NCBI RefSeq assembly: GCF_030505395.1
Contig: NZ_CP130044.1
Coordinates: forward strand, 1,597,001 to 1,661,000
Direction: 5' to 3'
Source: Asticcacaulis sp. ZE23SCel15
GTDB lineage: Bacteria; Pseudomonadota; Alphaproteobacteria; Caulobacterales; Caulobacteraceae
Length of the DNA: 64,000 bases
Positions 34,728 to 49,723 of the stretch are shown in pieces. The number at the start of each line of letters is the position of its first letter. The stretch's first letter is position 1. The notes under the pieces are model-generated. The model saw only the letters and a program-made list of their open reading frames with translations, made no database searches and was not told where the DNA came from. The position numbers and the translations under genes are program-made.

Positions 34728-36504
34728 ATTTGTCATCGCTGTACGGACTTTTGCCGCCGTCCGCGATAAACTGATCGGTGCGCGTTTCAATCACCTGCAA
34801 AGGCACCGACCCCAGATCGAGCATGGCGTCGTGGAAATTGCGGATGTCGAACCTATTGCCCAGCGCGGCTTCGGCCCGGTGGCGGGCCTTCCAGATAGCC
34901 AGTTCGCCCATATAGTAGCTGAGCGCCTGACCCGGCGTATTGATATAACGATCCGTCTCGGTGGTGATCTCATGCTCACTAAGTGCGGTATTGTCGCGCA
35001 GGAAGACCAGGGCCTGATCACGCGTCCAGCCCTTGGCGTGCATGCCGGTATCGACCACCAGACGGCAGGCGCGCCACATCTGATAAGTCAGCATGCCGAA
35101 ATGTTCATAAGGGGTGTGGTACATGCCCATCTCGACCCCCAGCCGTTCGGCATACAGCGCCCAGCCTTCGCCATAAGCCGAGATATAGCCGTTCTGACGG
35201 AACTCCGGCAGGGTCTTGTTTTCCAGCGCGAATGGCATCTGCATGGCGTGGCCCGGTGCGCCTTCGTGCAACACCAAAGCGGGCAGGGTATAGAGCGGCC
35301 GGGACTTGAGATTATAGGTGTTGAGGATCAGAACCCCCGGCCCGCCATTGCCGCCGGTATTATAGGGGGCGATGGCTTCCGGCGTCGGGATAACGGCAAA
35401 GCGCTGACGCGGCAGACGGCCGAACCATGTGGCGGATTTGCCGTCAAATTCCTTTGAAATCCACGCGCCGCGATCAAGGAATTGCTGCGGCGTATCGACA
35501 TAGAACTGCGGGTCAGTGCGCAGGAAATCGTTGAATTCCTGTAACGTGCCGGAGAACTTGACCTGCTTCATGACCTCAAGCATTTCGGCCCTGATCTTGG
35601 CCACTTCGTCGAGTCCGATCCGATGTATCTGATCGGGTGCCATATCCAGGGTAACATATTCGCGGATCAGAGCCTGATAATAGTTTTTACCATCGGGCAG
35701 ATCATAGGCGGCAATGGTGGTGCGCGCCTTGGGCATATATTCGCGGCGCAAGAAAACCAGCAGTTTTTTGTGCGCAGGGATAACCTTATCGGTGATGGCC
35801 TGCACCCCCAGACGGCGTAATTCAGCCTGTGTCTCTGCGGAGATCGAGGCGGGCAGGGTTTTGAACGGCGCATAGAAATTAGTGTCCTCGACCGCCTTAC
35901 CCTCATAAGGGATGGATACCGACGAGTCGCGGCCATGAATAGAAATGCGCGACGGCGTAAAGCCGCGTTTCAGTCCCGCCTTGAGATTGTCCGTGCTCTG
36001 ATCAAAGAAGCGCGGCACGTCGTTCAGCCAGGCGATATAGCGCCGATACTCGGCTTCGGTGCGCAGGTTTTTGGGGATGCCCCAGCTCAGGCCGTTCCAG
36101 AAGCCGAAGTTCATCTCAAAATTGCGAAAATTCTGATCCGATAATTGCGTCTCTATTTGATGGCGGTAAACGATATAGTTGATCTGTTGTTCGTCGGACA
36201 GTGCCTTCGGATCGATGCGATCAAGGGCGGTCTTAACCTCACGCCACTTTTTCAGTTTGGCGTCCTGCGCCGCCTTTGAGACGTCGGGCAGGCGGTCCGG
36301 CGTTTCGTCATCTTCGCGCGGGCCAAGGCTTTTCCGCCATTCCCATTCGGCTTCATAAATGGCGGTGAAGGCTGCGTCAGGCGATACGGCGGCTGCCGTG
36401 TTTTCGGCAGCCGCAACCGTGGCCATCGTGCCTGAAAACAAACTGGTGGTCAGGTACAGGCTCATCAGCAGTGGGCGCACCGGTGTCGGGGGAACTAACG
36501 GCAT
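34726..36504 (-). CDS. DUF885-family protein, paralogue 1 (zinc metallopeptidase-like, exported)
   Basis: About 592 residues from the ATG at 36504; an N-terminal hydrophobic segment (PLLMSLYLTTSLFSGTMATVAAA) looks like a signal peptide. The key motif is LVLHEGAPGHAMQ, the HExxPGH zinc site of DUF885 proteins, followed by YGEGWALYAERLG with a further glutamate. These suggest gluzincin-like metallopeptidase activity, which is inferred. A longer frame to 36576 would cross the site at 36544-36560. A related gene is at 44003-45805; the two share most segments around the zinc site and the 'YRRYIAWLNDVPRFFDQ' type helix. Confidence 0.85.
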   Translation of the reverse strand: MPLVPPTPVRPLLMSLYLTTSLFSGTMATVAAAENTAAAVSPDAAFTAIYEAEWEWRKSLGPREDDETPDRLPDVSKAAQDAKLKKWREVKTALDRIDPKALSDEQQINYIVYRHQIETQLSDQNFRNFEMNFGFWNGLSWGIPKNLRTEAEYRRYIAWLNDVPRFFDQSTDNLKAGLKRGFTPSRISIHGRDSSVSIPYEGKAVEDTNFYAPFKTLPASISAETQAELRRLGVQAITDKVIPAHKKLLVFLRREYMPKARTTIAAYDLPDGKNYYQALIREYVTLDMAPDQIHRIGLDEVAKIRAEMLEVMKQVKFSGTLQEFNDFLRTDPQFYVDTPQQFLDRGAWISKEFDGKSATWFGRLPRQRFAVIPTPEAIAPYNTGGNGGPGVLILNTYNLKSRPLYTLPALVLHEGAPGHAMQMPFALENKTLPEFRQNGYISAYGEGWALYAERLGVEMGMYHTPYEHFGMLTYQMWRACRLVVDTGMHAKGWTRDQALVFLRDNTALSEHEITTETDRYINTPGQALSYYMGELAIWKARHRAEAALGNRFDIRNFHDAMLDLGSVPLQVIETRTDQFIADGGKSPYSDDK

Positions 36505-36543
36505 CTTTAGACTTGCCTCATGAAATATTACAGCTATGTTGAA

Positions 36544-36560
36544 ATTGTATACGGTATAAT
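36544..36560. promoter_or_regulatory. ATTGTATACGGTATAAT site between divergent DUF885 and GH127 genes
   Basis: A near-palindrome, with GTATAC followed by GGTATA. It stands midway between two divergent starts (36504 and 36600). Close relatives occur at 43951-43965, 56860-56877 and, weaker, at 29036-29051. The shape is like operators of GntR-family sugar regulators, but no such regulator is in the window. Confidence 0.6.
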
Positions 36561-36599
36561 TAATCCTGTGCAACATCCTTTGTCCGTGAGAGGCTTGCC

Positions 36600-42145
<5,546 letters not shown>

Positions 42146-42210
42146 GCGGAGGTCACAGCGGCGACACATTGCGGCCTGATGCTATGTTCCAAAGCTTCAT
42201 GAGGTCTGAG

Positions 42211-42720
42211 ATGATTAAGCTAGTGGCGGTTATGGGTGTGGCGGCGCTGGTTTTGGGTGGGTGCGCGGCCATGCCGATGGGTGGTGCGGCTCCTGATGCC
42301 ACCGAGACCTTGTCCGTATCGGTCGGGCCCTGCTTTGGGTTCTGCCCGGTCTATAAGGTGTCGGTGACGCCACAAGGTCTGGTTAGCTATGACGGTGAAC
42401 GTCACACAGCGGTTTTGGGGGCGCGCACCTTGGATAAGGGGCCGCGCGGTTATCGTGCTGTCAGTGAAAAGCTGTCGGCGTTCAAACCGGCCAGCGGACA
42501 CACGGCGGATACCCAGTGCGAGCAGCGCATCAGCGACCAGCAGCATTACCGCATTGTCTGGACCGCGGCCGATGGCACTGAAACCGTGCTTCAGCACGAC
42601 AAAGGCTGCCGCTCGCCCGCCAATGATCAGCTTAACAAGGTGCTGGAAAGCCTGCCGCAAACTCTGGGCATCAGCGACTGGGCCAAGCAGGAAACCCGCC
42701 CCGGTGTTTCACGCGGGTAA
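42211..42720 (+). CDS. DUF6438-like small lipoprotein
   Basis: About 169 residues with a lipobox (VLGGC). The mature part opens with GPCFGFCPVYKVSV, the typical cysteine-rich start of DUF6438 proteins, and has two more cysteines (DTQCEQR and DKGCRSP), so two disulfides are possible. Function unknown. The ATG at 42211 puts the signal peptide first and has GAGG upstream; the frame is open from 42169. It follows the GH2 gene by 65 bp and could be cotranscribed. Confidence 0.7.
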   Translation: MIKLVAVMGVAALVLGGCAAMPMGGAAPDATETLSVSVGPCFGFCPVYKVSVTPQGLVSYDGERHTAVLGARTLDKGPRGYRAVSEKLSAFKPASGHTADTQCEQRISDQQHYRIVWTAADGTETVLQHDKGCRSPANDQLNKVLESLPQTLGISDWAKQETRPGVSRG

Positions 42721-42771
42721 GCACTTTCCAAAAAGTGCGAAGCGGTTTTTGGACTCAAAAGTGCGACAAAA
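42719..42771. repeat. Dispersed palindromic repeat, copy 2
   Basis: GCACTTTCCAAAAAGTGCGAAGCGGTTTTTGG...AAAAGTGCG aligns with copy 1 at 34641-34686. Here it lies between the tail-to-tail DUF6438 and hydrolase genes. No T tract is present. Confidence 0.6.
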
Positions 42772-42780
42772 TAATCCTGA

Positions 42781-43881
42781 TTATTTCTGCGTCTTTTGCA
42801 GCAGGGCGGTCAGGTCATCTTTCCAGAACTTCGCCCAGGTATGGGTGCCGTGGCCGCGTGTGTCCGGTGACGACGGTATCAGGCGGTAGGTAACGCTGCT
42901 CAGGCGCGGCAGGGCTTTTTCCGGTATGCCCAACTCCGGCGGATTGATGAAGTCATCGCCGGAATTGATCCACACGGTTGGGGCTGTGATTTTTTCCAGC
43001 CCCGGCCACGGATTATAGGTGCGTGACGCGTCGAACTGATAGATGAAATCATTGGCATCGCGCGACGCAATATCCTTTTCAATCCGTTCACGGATATTGA
43101 CCTCAGCCTGCGCGCGCATCGGGAACTGGGCCTGAAGATATTCAGGCGCGCTGCCCGCCATGACCGATAGGGCCGCTGCGGTGCGCAGGCCCTGAATTGG
43201 CTGGGTTGTATAGTTGCCACCCTGCCAGGCGGGATCAGCGCGGATGGCATCCATGGCGGCGACGCGCCACATGCGGTTGCGGCCAGCGATCTCAACGGGC
43301 TGACACGCCATGGGCATGAGCGCTTCGGCAAAATCAGGGTGCGCCTCGGCCCACACAAAAATATGCATGCAGCCCATGGACGTGCCAAAGATCAGCCGCA
43401 GATGGTCGATCTTAAGCGCGCTTTTCAGCATCTGGCGCTGGGCTTCGACCATGTCGTCATAGTCATATTTCGGGAACGCCATGCGCAACCCGTCGCTGGG
43501 TTTAGACGACGCGCCATGACCGATATTGTCGGGTAGGATGATGAAATAGCGGCTGATATCGAGCGGCTGACCGGGGCCATATAACTCATCAGCAAACTGC
43601 GGCACCAGAAACTGCGCGCCTGAGCCGCCGGTGCCGTGCAGGATCATAACCGCATTATCGACCTGACCTTTGGCATCATAGTGCGGCGTACCTAGGGTGC
43701 GGTAATTCATTTTAAGTTCGGCTAAGGTTTCACCGGACTTGAAGCGGAAATCTTTCAGGGTCACGCTGGCCTGCTTGGCGGCACTGGCATCAAAGGCCAT
43801 GACGGGTGTGGTGACCAAAACGGCCCCGATCAGAGCGGTAGCCAGATGTACTTTGAAGGATTTCAACCTCAGTTTGGTCAT
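42781..43881 (-). CDS. Exported alpha/beta hydrolase of the MetX-like type
   Basis: A 366-residue alpha/beta-hydrolase. The signal peptide (HLATALIGAVLVTTPVMAF) puts it in the periplasm, unlike cytoplasmic homoserine acetyltransferase, whose fold it shares. The nucleophile elbow is FGTSMGCMH, the oxyanion region ILHGTGGSGAQFL, the late aspartate is near NSGDDFINPP and the histidine in RGHGTHTW. The natural reaction is unknown; an esterase or deacetylase role on the locus substrate is a guess. It diverges from the second DUF885 gene across the GTATAC-type site. Confidence 0.78.
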   Translation of the reverse strand: MTKLRLKSFKVHLATALIGAVLVTTPVMAFDASAAKQASVTLKDFRFKSGETLAELKMNYRTLGTPHYDAKGQVDNAVMILHGTGGSGAQFLVPQFADELYGPGQPLDISRYFIILPDNIGHGASSKPSDGLRMAFPKYDYDDMVEAQRQMLKSALKIDHLRLIFGTSMGCMHIFVWAEAHPDFAEALMPMACQPVEIAGRNRMWRVAAMDAIRADPAWQGGNYTTQPIQGLRTAAALSVMAGSAPEYLQAQFPMRAQAEVNIRERIEKDIASRDANDFIYQFDASRTYNPWPGLEKITAPTVWINSGDDFINPPELGIPEKALPRLSSVTYRLIPSSPDTRGHGTHTWAKFWKDDLTALLQKTQK

Positions 43882-43950
43882 GACAGGCTCCGGTAAGCGG
43901 TTGCGTGATAAAAGACGCGTGAACGGGCGGGCTAAGTGTTGACATCAAAG

Positions 43951-43965
43951 TATATCGTATACAAC
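43951..43965. promoter_or_regulatory. GTTGTATACGATATA site (minus orientation)
   Basis: Read on the minus strand it matches the 36544-36560 site closely. An extra ATTGTATG half follows in the same orientation, at 43966-43973. It stands between the divergent MetX-like (43881) and DUF885 (44003) genes. Confidence 0.6.
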
Positions 43966-44002
43966 ATACAATTCAGTGATGTTCAAACAGGTGGCAGGGA
44001 TT

Positions 44003-45805
44003 ATGGCGCGATCAGCAGTTTCACTTTTTCTGGGTTTGGTGTGCGCGGTCTCTCCGCTAGTCCTATCTCAGCCCGCTTTGGCGCAGATAGCAAGCCCGCC
44101 AACGGCTCAAGCGGGGCAAACCGCCGATCAGCGCCTGAAAGCGCTCTATGAGGCCGAGTGGACCTGGCGTCAGGCGGAGTATGGCCGGTCCGGGCCGGGC
44201 AGGGGCGCAAGTTCGGATAAACTGCCCAGCGTCACGCCACAAACCTATGCCCGCCGTCTGGCCTATTGGGATAAGGTGCTGGCCGAACTGAACACTATGC
44301 CGGTGGCGCAGTTGTCGCATGATGAAAAGATCAATTACGATGTGTTTCTGGCGTCGGTATCCGCCGAAGCCAATCAGATCCGCTTCAAGACCTATGAGGC
44401 GCCGTTCAATTCCGACAGCTTTTTCTGGACCGGCATGAACCCGCGCACGCCGTACCGTACGGCGGAGGACTATCGCAAATACTTAAGCCGCATGAAGGAC
44501 ATCCCGCGCTATTTCGATGAGAACAACGTCAATATGAAGGCGGGCCTCAAGCGTGGCTGGACCGTGCCCTATGTTTCGACCATCGGCCGCGAAAAGACGA
44601 TGGAAGCCTACACCAAGGCTGACACGACCAATCCGTTTTATGAAGCCTTTGCCCAAATGCCGGACACGGTGCCTGCTGCTGAGGCCGCCGCGTTGAAGGC
44701 TGAAGCCCAGACCGTCATTCGCGATACGGTCGCCCCCGCCTATGTCAAGCTGCATACCTTTTTCACCAAGGAATATCAGCCCAAGGCGCGGCGTGATATC
44801 GCGGCCTACAGCCTGCCGGACGGCAAGGCCTTTTACAAAGCGCGGATGCAGGAGTTCATTACCCTCGACCTGACGCCCGATGAGGTACACCAGATCGGCC
44901 TGAAAGAAGTCGCCCGTATCCGCGCCGACATGGAACAGACCATGAAGGATTCAGGCTTTACCGGCACCTTCCCGGAGTTTCTGGTGTTCATGCGTACCGA
45001 TCCGCAATTCTATGCCAAAACCCCGCGTGAACTGTTGTCCTATTCGGCCTATGTGTCGAAAAAAGCCGATGGAAAACTAAAGGATTTCTTCAACGTCCTG
45101 CCGCGTTATCGCCATGCCATTTTGCCGGTGCCGGATGCGGTCGCCCCCATCTATACGTCGGGTCGTGGCGGTCTCGATAGCTGCCTGATGAACACCTACG
45201 ACCTGCCGTCGCGACCGCTTTATAACCTTGCGGCCCTTACCCTGCATGAATGTACGCCGGGCCACAGCTATCAGGCGGCGGCTGCTTTGGAAGCCCCGCC
45301 ACGGCCTGATTTTAGGCGCGGCACCGGCTTTTCCGGCTATGGCGAAGGCTGGGGGCTCTATACCGAATGGCTGGGCACCAAGATGGGCATTTACGAAACC
45401 CCCTATGAGGAGTTTGGCCGTCAGACCTTTGAGATGTGGCGCGCCGTGCGTCTGGTGATCGACACCGGTATGCACACCAAGGGCTGGACCCGTCAGCAGG
45501 CGATGGATTACCTGACCGAAAATACCGCTCTGGCCCCGCTTGATATCAAAAACGAGATCGATCGCTATATCGCCTGGCCCGCGCAGGCTCTGGCTTACAA
45601 GCTGGGCGAGCTTAAGATGCGTGAGATGCGTAGTTTAGCTGAGGCCGAGCTGGGCACCGATTTCGATCAGCGCACCTTCCACGACACGATCCTCAATATG
45701 GGCTCAGTGCCGCTGACGACCTTTGAGGCGGAAATGAAAGCCTATATCGCCGCTGAAAAAGTTCGTGTGCAAACTAAAGCCACGACAACACCTGTGGCCA
45801 ACTGA
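44003..45805 (+). CDS. DUF885-family protein, paralogue 2 (zinc metallopeptidase-like, exported)
   Basis: About 600 residues. A signal peptide runs from MARSAVSLFLGLVCAV to about ALAQ. The zinc motif is LTLHECTPGHSYQ, followed by YGEGWGLYTEWLG, in the same layout as the paralogue at 34726-36504. The ATG at 44003 has AGGGA before it; GTG 43976 and ATG 43979 extend the frame. Its stop overlaps the start of the S9 peptidase gene, so two peptidase-type proteins are made as a pair. Peptidase activity is inferred from the motif. Confidence 0.86.
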   Translation: MARSAVSLFLGLVCAVSPLVLSQPALAQIASPPTAQAGQTADQRLKALYEAEWTWRQAEYGRSGPGRGASSDKLPSVTPQTYARRLAYWDKVLAELNTMPVAQLSHDEKINYDVFLASVSAEANQIRFKTYEAPFNSDSFFWTGMNPRTPYRTAEDYRKYLSRMKDIPRYFDENNVNMKAGLKRGWTVPYVSTIGREKTMEAYTKADTTNPFYEAFAQMPDTVPAAEAAALKAEAQTVIRDTVAPAYVKLHTFFTKEYQPKARRDIAAYSLPDGKAFYKARMQEFITLDLTPDEVHQIGLKEVARIRADMEQTMKDSGFTGTFPEFLVFMRTDPQFYAKTPRELLSYSAYVSKKADGKLKDFFNVLPRYRHAILPVPDAVAPIYTSGRGGLDSCLMNTYDLPSRPLYNLAALTLHECTPGHSYQAAAALEAPPRPDFRRGTGFSGYGEGWGLYTEWLGTKMGIYETPYEEFGRQTFEMWRAVRLVIDTGMHTKGWTRQQAMDYLTENTALAPLDIKNEIDRYIAWPAQALAYKLGELKMREMRSLAEAELGTDFDQRTFHDTILNMGSVPLTTFEAEMKAYIAAEKVRVQTKATTTPVAN

Positions 45806-45819
45806 TGTCTGGATCATCC

Positions 45820-48153
45820 ATGAAAAAATACTTGGGCGCGGTGGCTGTGGCCGCCTTAACGCTGGCGTTTGCAGCCCCTGTCATGGCCGCAGCCCCGACG
45901 GTCAGCGATTACGAACGCTCGATCGGCCTACGCGAAGCCTGGGTCGGTTTTGCGCAAAATATCGCCGAACCCGGTCACTGGATTGAGGGGACGCACAAGT
46001 ACGTCTACCGCCGTACCGTTCCGGGCGGATTTGAATTTGTCATGCTGGATGCCGATACCCAAACCAAGGCTCCGGCCTTTGATCATAACCGGCTGGCGGC
46101 AGCGTACACTAAGGCGATGGGTAAAACCTATAGCGGACTAAAACTGCCGTTCACTGAGAACTTCACCTCCATGCAGATGACCGATGCGCAGACGGTGAGC
46201 GCGCGGATCAGCGAAGTGACCTGGATATGCACGCTGTCGGATTATGTCTGCGCGCCGCAGGTCGATAAGCGTCAGCCGCGCGGCTTTGGGGTCGTCCGCG
46301 ACCTGAAAGTGCCTGCTGATAATACCCCCAAGCCGTCGCCCGATGGTCAGTTGCTGGCCTTTGTTCAGGGCTATAATATCGCGGTGCGGCCTGCTGCGGG
46401 TGGTGCAGTTACCGTCCTGTCGACCGATGGCTCAGAGGGTAATTTCTATGATCCGGAATTGATCGTCTGGTCGCCGGATTCGGGTAAGCTTGCGGCGTAT
46501 CGCGTCACCCCCGGTTTCCGCCGCGAAGTGACACGGGTGATCTCATCGCCGACTGATCAGGTTCAGCCCAAGGTCGATGTCCAGCTTTACCCCAAGCCCG
46601 GTGATGCCATCGATATCGACCGGCCGGTTCTGTTTGATGTGGCCGCCAAACGCCAGATCAATGTGCCGTTTGAGCTGTTTGCCAATCCCATGCAGATGGG
46701 CGACCTTAAGTGGCTGAAAAACAGCTCCGGCGTGCGTTTTGAGTTCGATCAGCGCGGTCATCAGGTTTACCGCCTGATTGAGATCGACGCCGCGTCGGGT
46801 AAGCCGCGCGTGGTCGCCGAAGACACCAGCAAAACCTTCATCAACAGCTATAGCCGCAGTTTGGCGCTGGATGTCGGCGGTGAGGGCAAAGAAGTCATCT
46901 GGATGTCAGAGCGCGATGGCTGGAACCATCTTTATCTTTATGACGCCAGGACGGGTAAGGTCAAAAACCAGATCACCAAGGGCGAATTTGTGGTGCGTCA
47001 GGTCATCAAGGTCGATGAGAAAACGCGCCAGATCTGGTTCGCCGCCAACGGGATGCGCACAGGTGAAGACCCGTATTTTCAGCACTATTACCGCATCGAT
47101 TTTGATGGCCGTAATCTGACGCCGATCACCAAAACCGACGCCTTTCACGATGTCGCGTTTTCATCGGACATGCAGTTCTATGTCGATACCTATTCGCGTG
47201 TGGATCAGGCCAATATTGCCAAGCTGCATAAGGTTGACGGAACGGAACTGGCGCAGCTTGAAACGCCCGATATTGCCCGGTTGCTGGCGGCTGGTTTCAA
47301 GCCACCGGAAGTGTTCGCCGCCAAGGGCCGTGACGGAAAAACCGATATCTGGGGGGTGATCGTCCGCCCGACCAATTTCGACCCTACTAAAAAATATCCG
47401 GTTATTGAAAACATCTATGCTGGCCCTCATTCGTCGTTTGTGCCCAAGACCTTCTGGCCGTTCGGGCCGCACTCCAGCGGCGATAAGGTCGTGGGGATGC
47501 AGGGATTGGCCGACATGGGCTTTATCGTCGTGCAGATCGACGGCATGGGCACGCTTAATCGTTCCAAAGCTTTCCACGATAAGGCGTGGAAAGACATTGG
47601 CGACACCGGCTTTCCTGACCGGATCGCGTGGCACAAGGCGGCCGCGGCTAAATACGCCTATTACGACATCAGCCGTGTTGGCATCTATGGTGGCTCGGCT
47701 GGCGGTCAGAACTCTTTAAGCGCGCTGGTGTTCCAGCCCGATTTCTATAAGGTCGCAGTTGCCTATGCCGGGTGCTTTGATAACCGCATGGACAAGATCG
47801 GCTGGAACGAAGCGTGGATGGGCTGGCCGATCGACGACAGCTATTCGCGCTCATCCGGCGTTGATAATGCCAAGAACATGACCGGCAATATCCTGCTGGT
47901 CACGGGCGAACTGGATATGAATGTCGATCCGGCCTCAACCCTGCAGGTCGTCAATGCCCTTATCAAGGCGCGTAAGGATTTTGATCTGCTGATCGTGCCG
48001 AACGACGGTCATGGCGCGCTTAGAACGACAGGCGATGTGTCCTACGGCCTGCGCCGCCAGTACGATTTCTTCATCCGCCACCTTCAGGGCGAGGTCACCC
48101 CGGACTGGAATGCCTTGCCGCAAACTGCCGCTAAACCGGCGATGGGAAAATAG
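45820..48153 (+). CDS. S9 family serine peptidase (dipeptidyl peptidase IV-like)
   Basis: About 777 residues with a signal peptide (KKYLGAVAVAALTLAFAAPVMAA). The N-terminal two thirds form a DPP-IV-type beta-propeller; the C-terminal alpha/beta-hydrolase domain holds the catalytic serine in YGGSAGGQ (about residue 626), the aspartate in TGELDMNVDP and the histidine in PNDGHGA. DPP-IV relatives cut after proline near the N-terminus of peptides. ATG 45805 overlaps the DUF885 stop; ATG 45820 begins at the signal peptide and has GGA upstream. Specificity is not proved by sequence. Confidence 0.9.
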   Translation: MKKYLGAVAVAALTLAFAAPVMAAAPTVSDYERSIGLREAWVGFAQNIAEPGHWIEGTHKYVYRRTVPGGFEFVMLDADTQTKAPAFDHNRLAAAYTKAMGKTYSGLKLPFTENFTSMQMTDAQTVSARISEVTWICTLSDYVCAPQVDKRQPRGFGVVRDLKVPADNTPKPSPDGQLLAFVQGYNIAVRPAAGGAVTVLSTDGSEGNFYDPELIVWSPDSGKLAAYRVTPGFRREVTRVISSPTDQVQPKVDVQLYPKPGDAIDIDRPVLFDVAAKRQINVPFELFANPMQMGDLKWLKNSSGVRFEFDQRGHQVYRLIEIDAASGKPRVVAEDTSKTFINSYSRSLALDVGGEGKEVIWMSERDGWNHLYLYDARTGKVKNQITKGEFVVRQVIKVDEKTRQIWFAANGMRTGEDPYFQHYYRIDFDGRNLTPITKTDAFHDVAFSSDMQFYVDTYSRVDQANIAKLHKVDGTELAQLETPDIARLLAAGFKPPEVFAAKGRDGKTDIWGVIVRPTNFDPTKKYPVIENIYAGPHSSFVPKTFWPFGPHSSGDKVVGMQGLADMGFIVVQIDGMGTLNRSKAFHDKAWKDIGDTGFPDRIAWHKAAAAKYAYYDISRVGIYGGSAGGQNSLSALVFQPDFYKVAVAYAGCFDNRMDKIGWNEAWMGWPIDDSYSRSSGVDNAKNMTGNILLVTGELDMNVDPASTLQVVNALIKARKDFDLLIVPNDGHGALRTTGDVSYGLRRQYDFFIRHLQGEVTPDWNALPQTAAKPAMGK

Positions 48154-48301
48154 GTTAAGGCGGGCTTCCCTGTATTGCTTGTGACGAGTGTGGATTATTT
48201 TCGCTTGATTTTGATCTAATTTGCGCGTTAATTTGTCCTATAATTAACGGCGATAATCGCTCAAAAAGGTAACAGGGATTCAGGAGATGATCAGGAAAGC
48301 T

Positions 48302-49723
48302 ATGCGCCATATGGCGCTGGCGGTAACGCTTTGTGCCGCCGTCATCACCGCTTCGACCGCACACGCGCAAACCAGCGCCCGTCAGCAAGAGCGCGAACGT
48401 CAGGCCGCTCTGATACGCGAACGCGATGCCGCCGAGGCGCTTAAGGTGACTGCCCGCCTGATCGAACAGAACCAGATGCCGTGTGAAATCACCGAGGCGG
48501 GTACCTTGCCCGCCGTCGAGATCGTGCAGGACGGTAAATCCGTGGCGGCGGATGTCTATGAGGTGGTCTGTAAGGATCAGCGCGGTTATGTGTTGCTGAG
48601 CGCGAAATCAAAACTGGTCGGCGATCCTATGGGCTGCCTGCAGGCCGCAGAACTGGCTAAGGCGTCGCCCGGCAGTCCGGTCTGTAAGCTTAAGGCCAAC
48701 CGCGCCGCCCATTACTGGCTGACGGATACGGCCAAAGCCAAAATCCCAAACTGTCAGATTGCCGGGGCGCGCTTCATCAGCCACAGCCCCGCCACCAATA
48801 CCGAAGTCTATGAGATCAGTTGCAAGGGCGTGTCTGGCGGCATTTTCACCGTCCCGACTCATAAGGCCACGGATAAAACCGTCGGCTATCTGAACTGCCT
48901 CAAAACCGCTGATACGGCGCTCAAATGCGAACTGACGACACAGGAACTGGCTACCCAGACCCTGAACCCTCTGGTCAAAAAGAACGTACCCGACTGTACG
49001 GTTGCCAATGCGCGCTTTGTGGGCGCCACCAAGGACGCCGAATATTATGAAATCGGCTGTCAGGGTAAGGCCGGTTTTGTGATGGTGACCGACCTTGACG
49101 CCGGTTTCAAGGCGACGGTCGGCTGCGATAAGGCGGCCTCGATCGGCGGCTGCAAATTCACCGATACGGCGGCTCTGGCGGCGGCGGGTAAGGCGAAGGC
49201 CGATGAAGCCAAGGCCAAATATCAGACGGCCTATACGCAGGCGCTGACGCAAAATAACGTCGCCTGTACCTTCAGCGATTTCCGTCGCGTCGGGCGCGAC
49301 AGCGCCACCAACCGCGATGTGGCAGAGTTCAAATGCCCGGAGGTCGCCCATGGCCTGATGGCGTTTATTCCTGATGCGGGCAAGTCGGAAAAGTTTGAGA
49401 GTTTCGACTGCTATGTGGCGACCGTCAATAAGCTCGACTGCGCGCTTACGACCGCCGATGAGCTTAAGGCCCATCTGCAAACCCTGTCGGTAGGTCACAA
49501 GTCGATCAAACCCGACTGCGTGATCGGTGAGGCCCGCTATGCCTTTGAAAACGCCGGGCAGGTGGTGATAGAAATCGCCTGCGTCAACACCCGTGGCTAT
49601 ATCGCTGTGCTGAACAAGGCGCGCACAGCGCTTAATCCGGCGGTGCCCTGCCATATCGCCGCCACCAATCCGGGCGTACCGGAAAAGTGCTCGATCAAGG
49701 GCAATGGTACTAAACAGGATTAA
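48302..49723 (+). CDS. Secreted protein with five cysteine-bearing repeats, function unknown
   Basis: About 473 residues, with a signal peptide (to THAQ). An alanine/arginine-rich helix follows, and then about five units of 80-90 residues, each with the pattern C-x-I/V-x-x-AR-F ... Y-E-I-x-C-x-x-x-x-G-x, then C-x-x-A ... C-x-L/F. Examples of the unit start are NCQIAGARFI, DCTVANARFV and DCVIGEARYA. The cysteines come in regular pairs, so a disulfide-bonded repeat protein is likely. No family recognised. ATG 48302 has AGGA at a good distance; ATG 48287 is also possible. It ends in a 4-bp tail-to-tail overlap with the antiporter gene. Confidence 0.75.
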   Translation: MRHMALAVTLCAAVITASTAHAQTSARQQERERQAALIRERDAAEALKVTARLIEQNQMPCEITEAGTLPAVEIVQDGKSVAADVYEVVCKDQRGYVLLSAKSKLVGDPMGCLQAAELAKASPGSPVCKLKANRAAHYWLTDTAKAKIPNCQIAGARFISHSPATNTEVYEISCKGVSGGIFTVPTHKATDKTVGYLNCLKTADTALKCELTTQELATQTLNPLVKKNVPDCTVANARFVGATKDAEYYEIGCQGKAGFVMVTDLDAGFKATVGCDKAASIGGCKFTDTAALAAAGKAKADEAKAKYQTAYTQALTQNNVACTFSDFRRVGRDSATNRDVAEFKCPEVAHGLMAFIPDAGKSEKFESFDCYVATVNKLDCALTTADELKAHLQTLSVGHKSIKPDCVIGEARYAFENAGQVVIEIACVNTRGYIAVLNKARTALNPAVPCHIAATNPGVPEKCSIKGNGTKQD

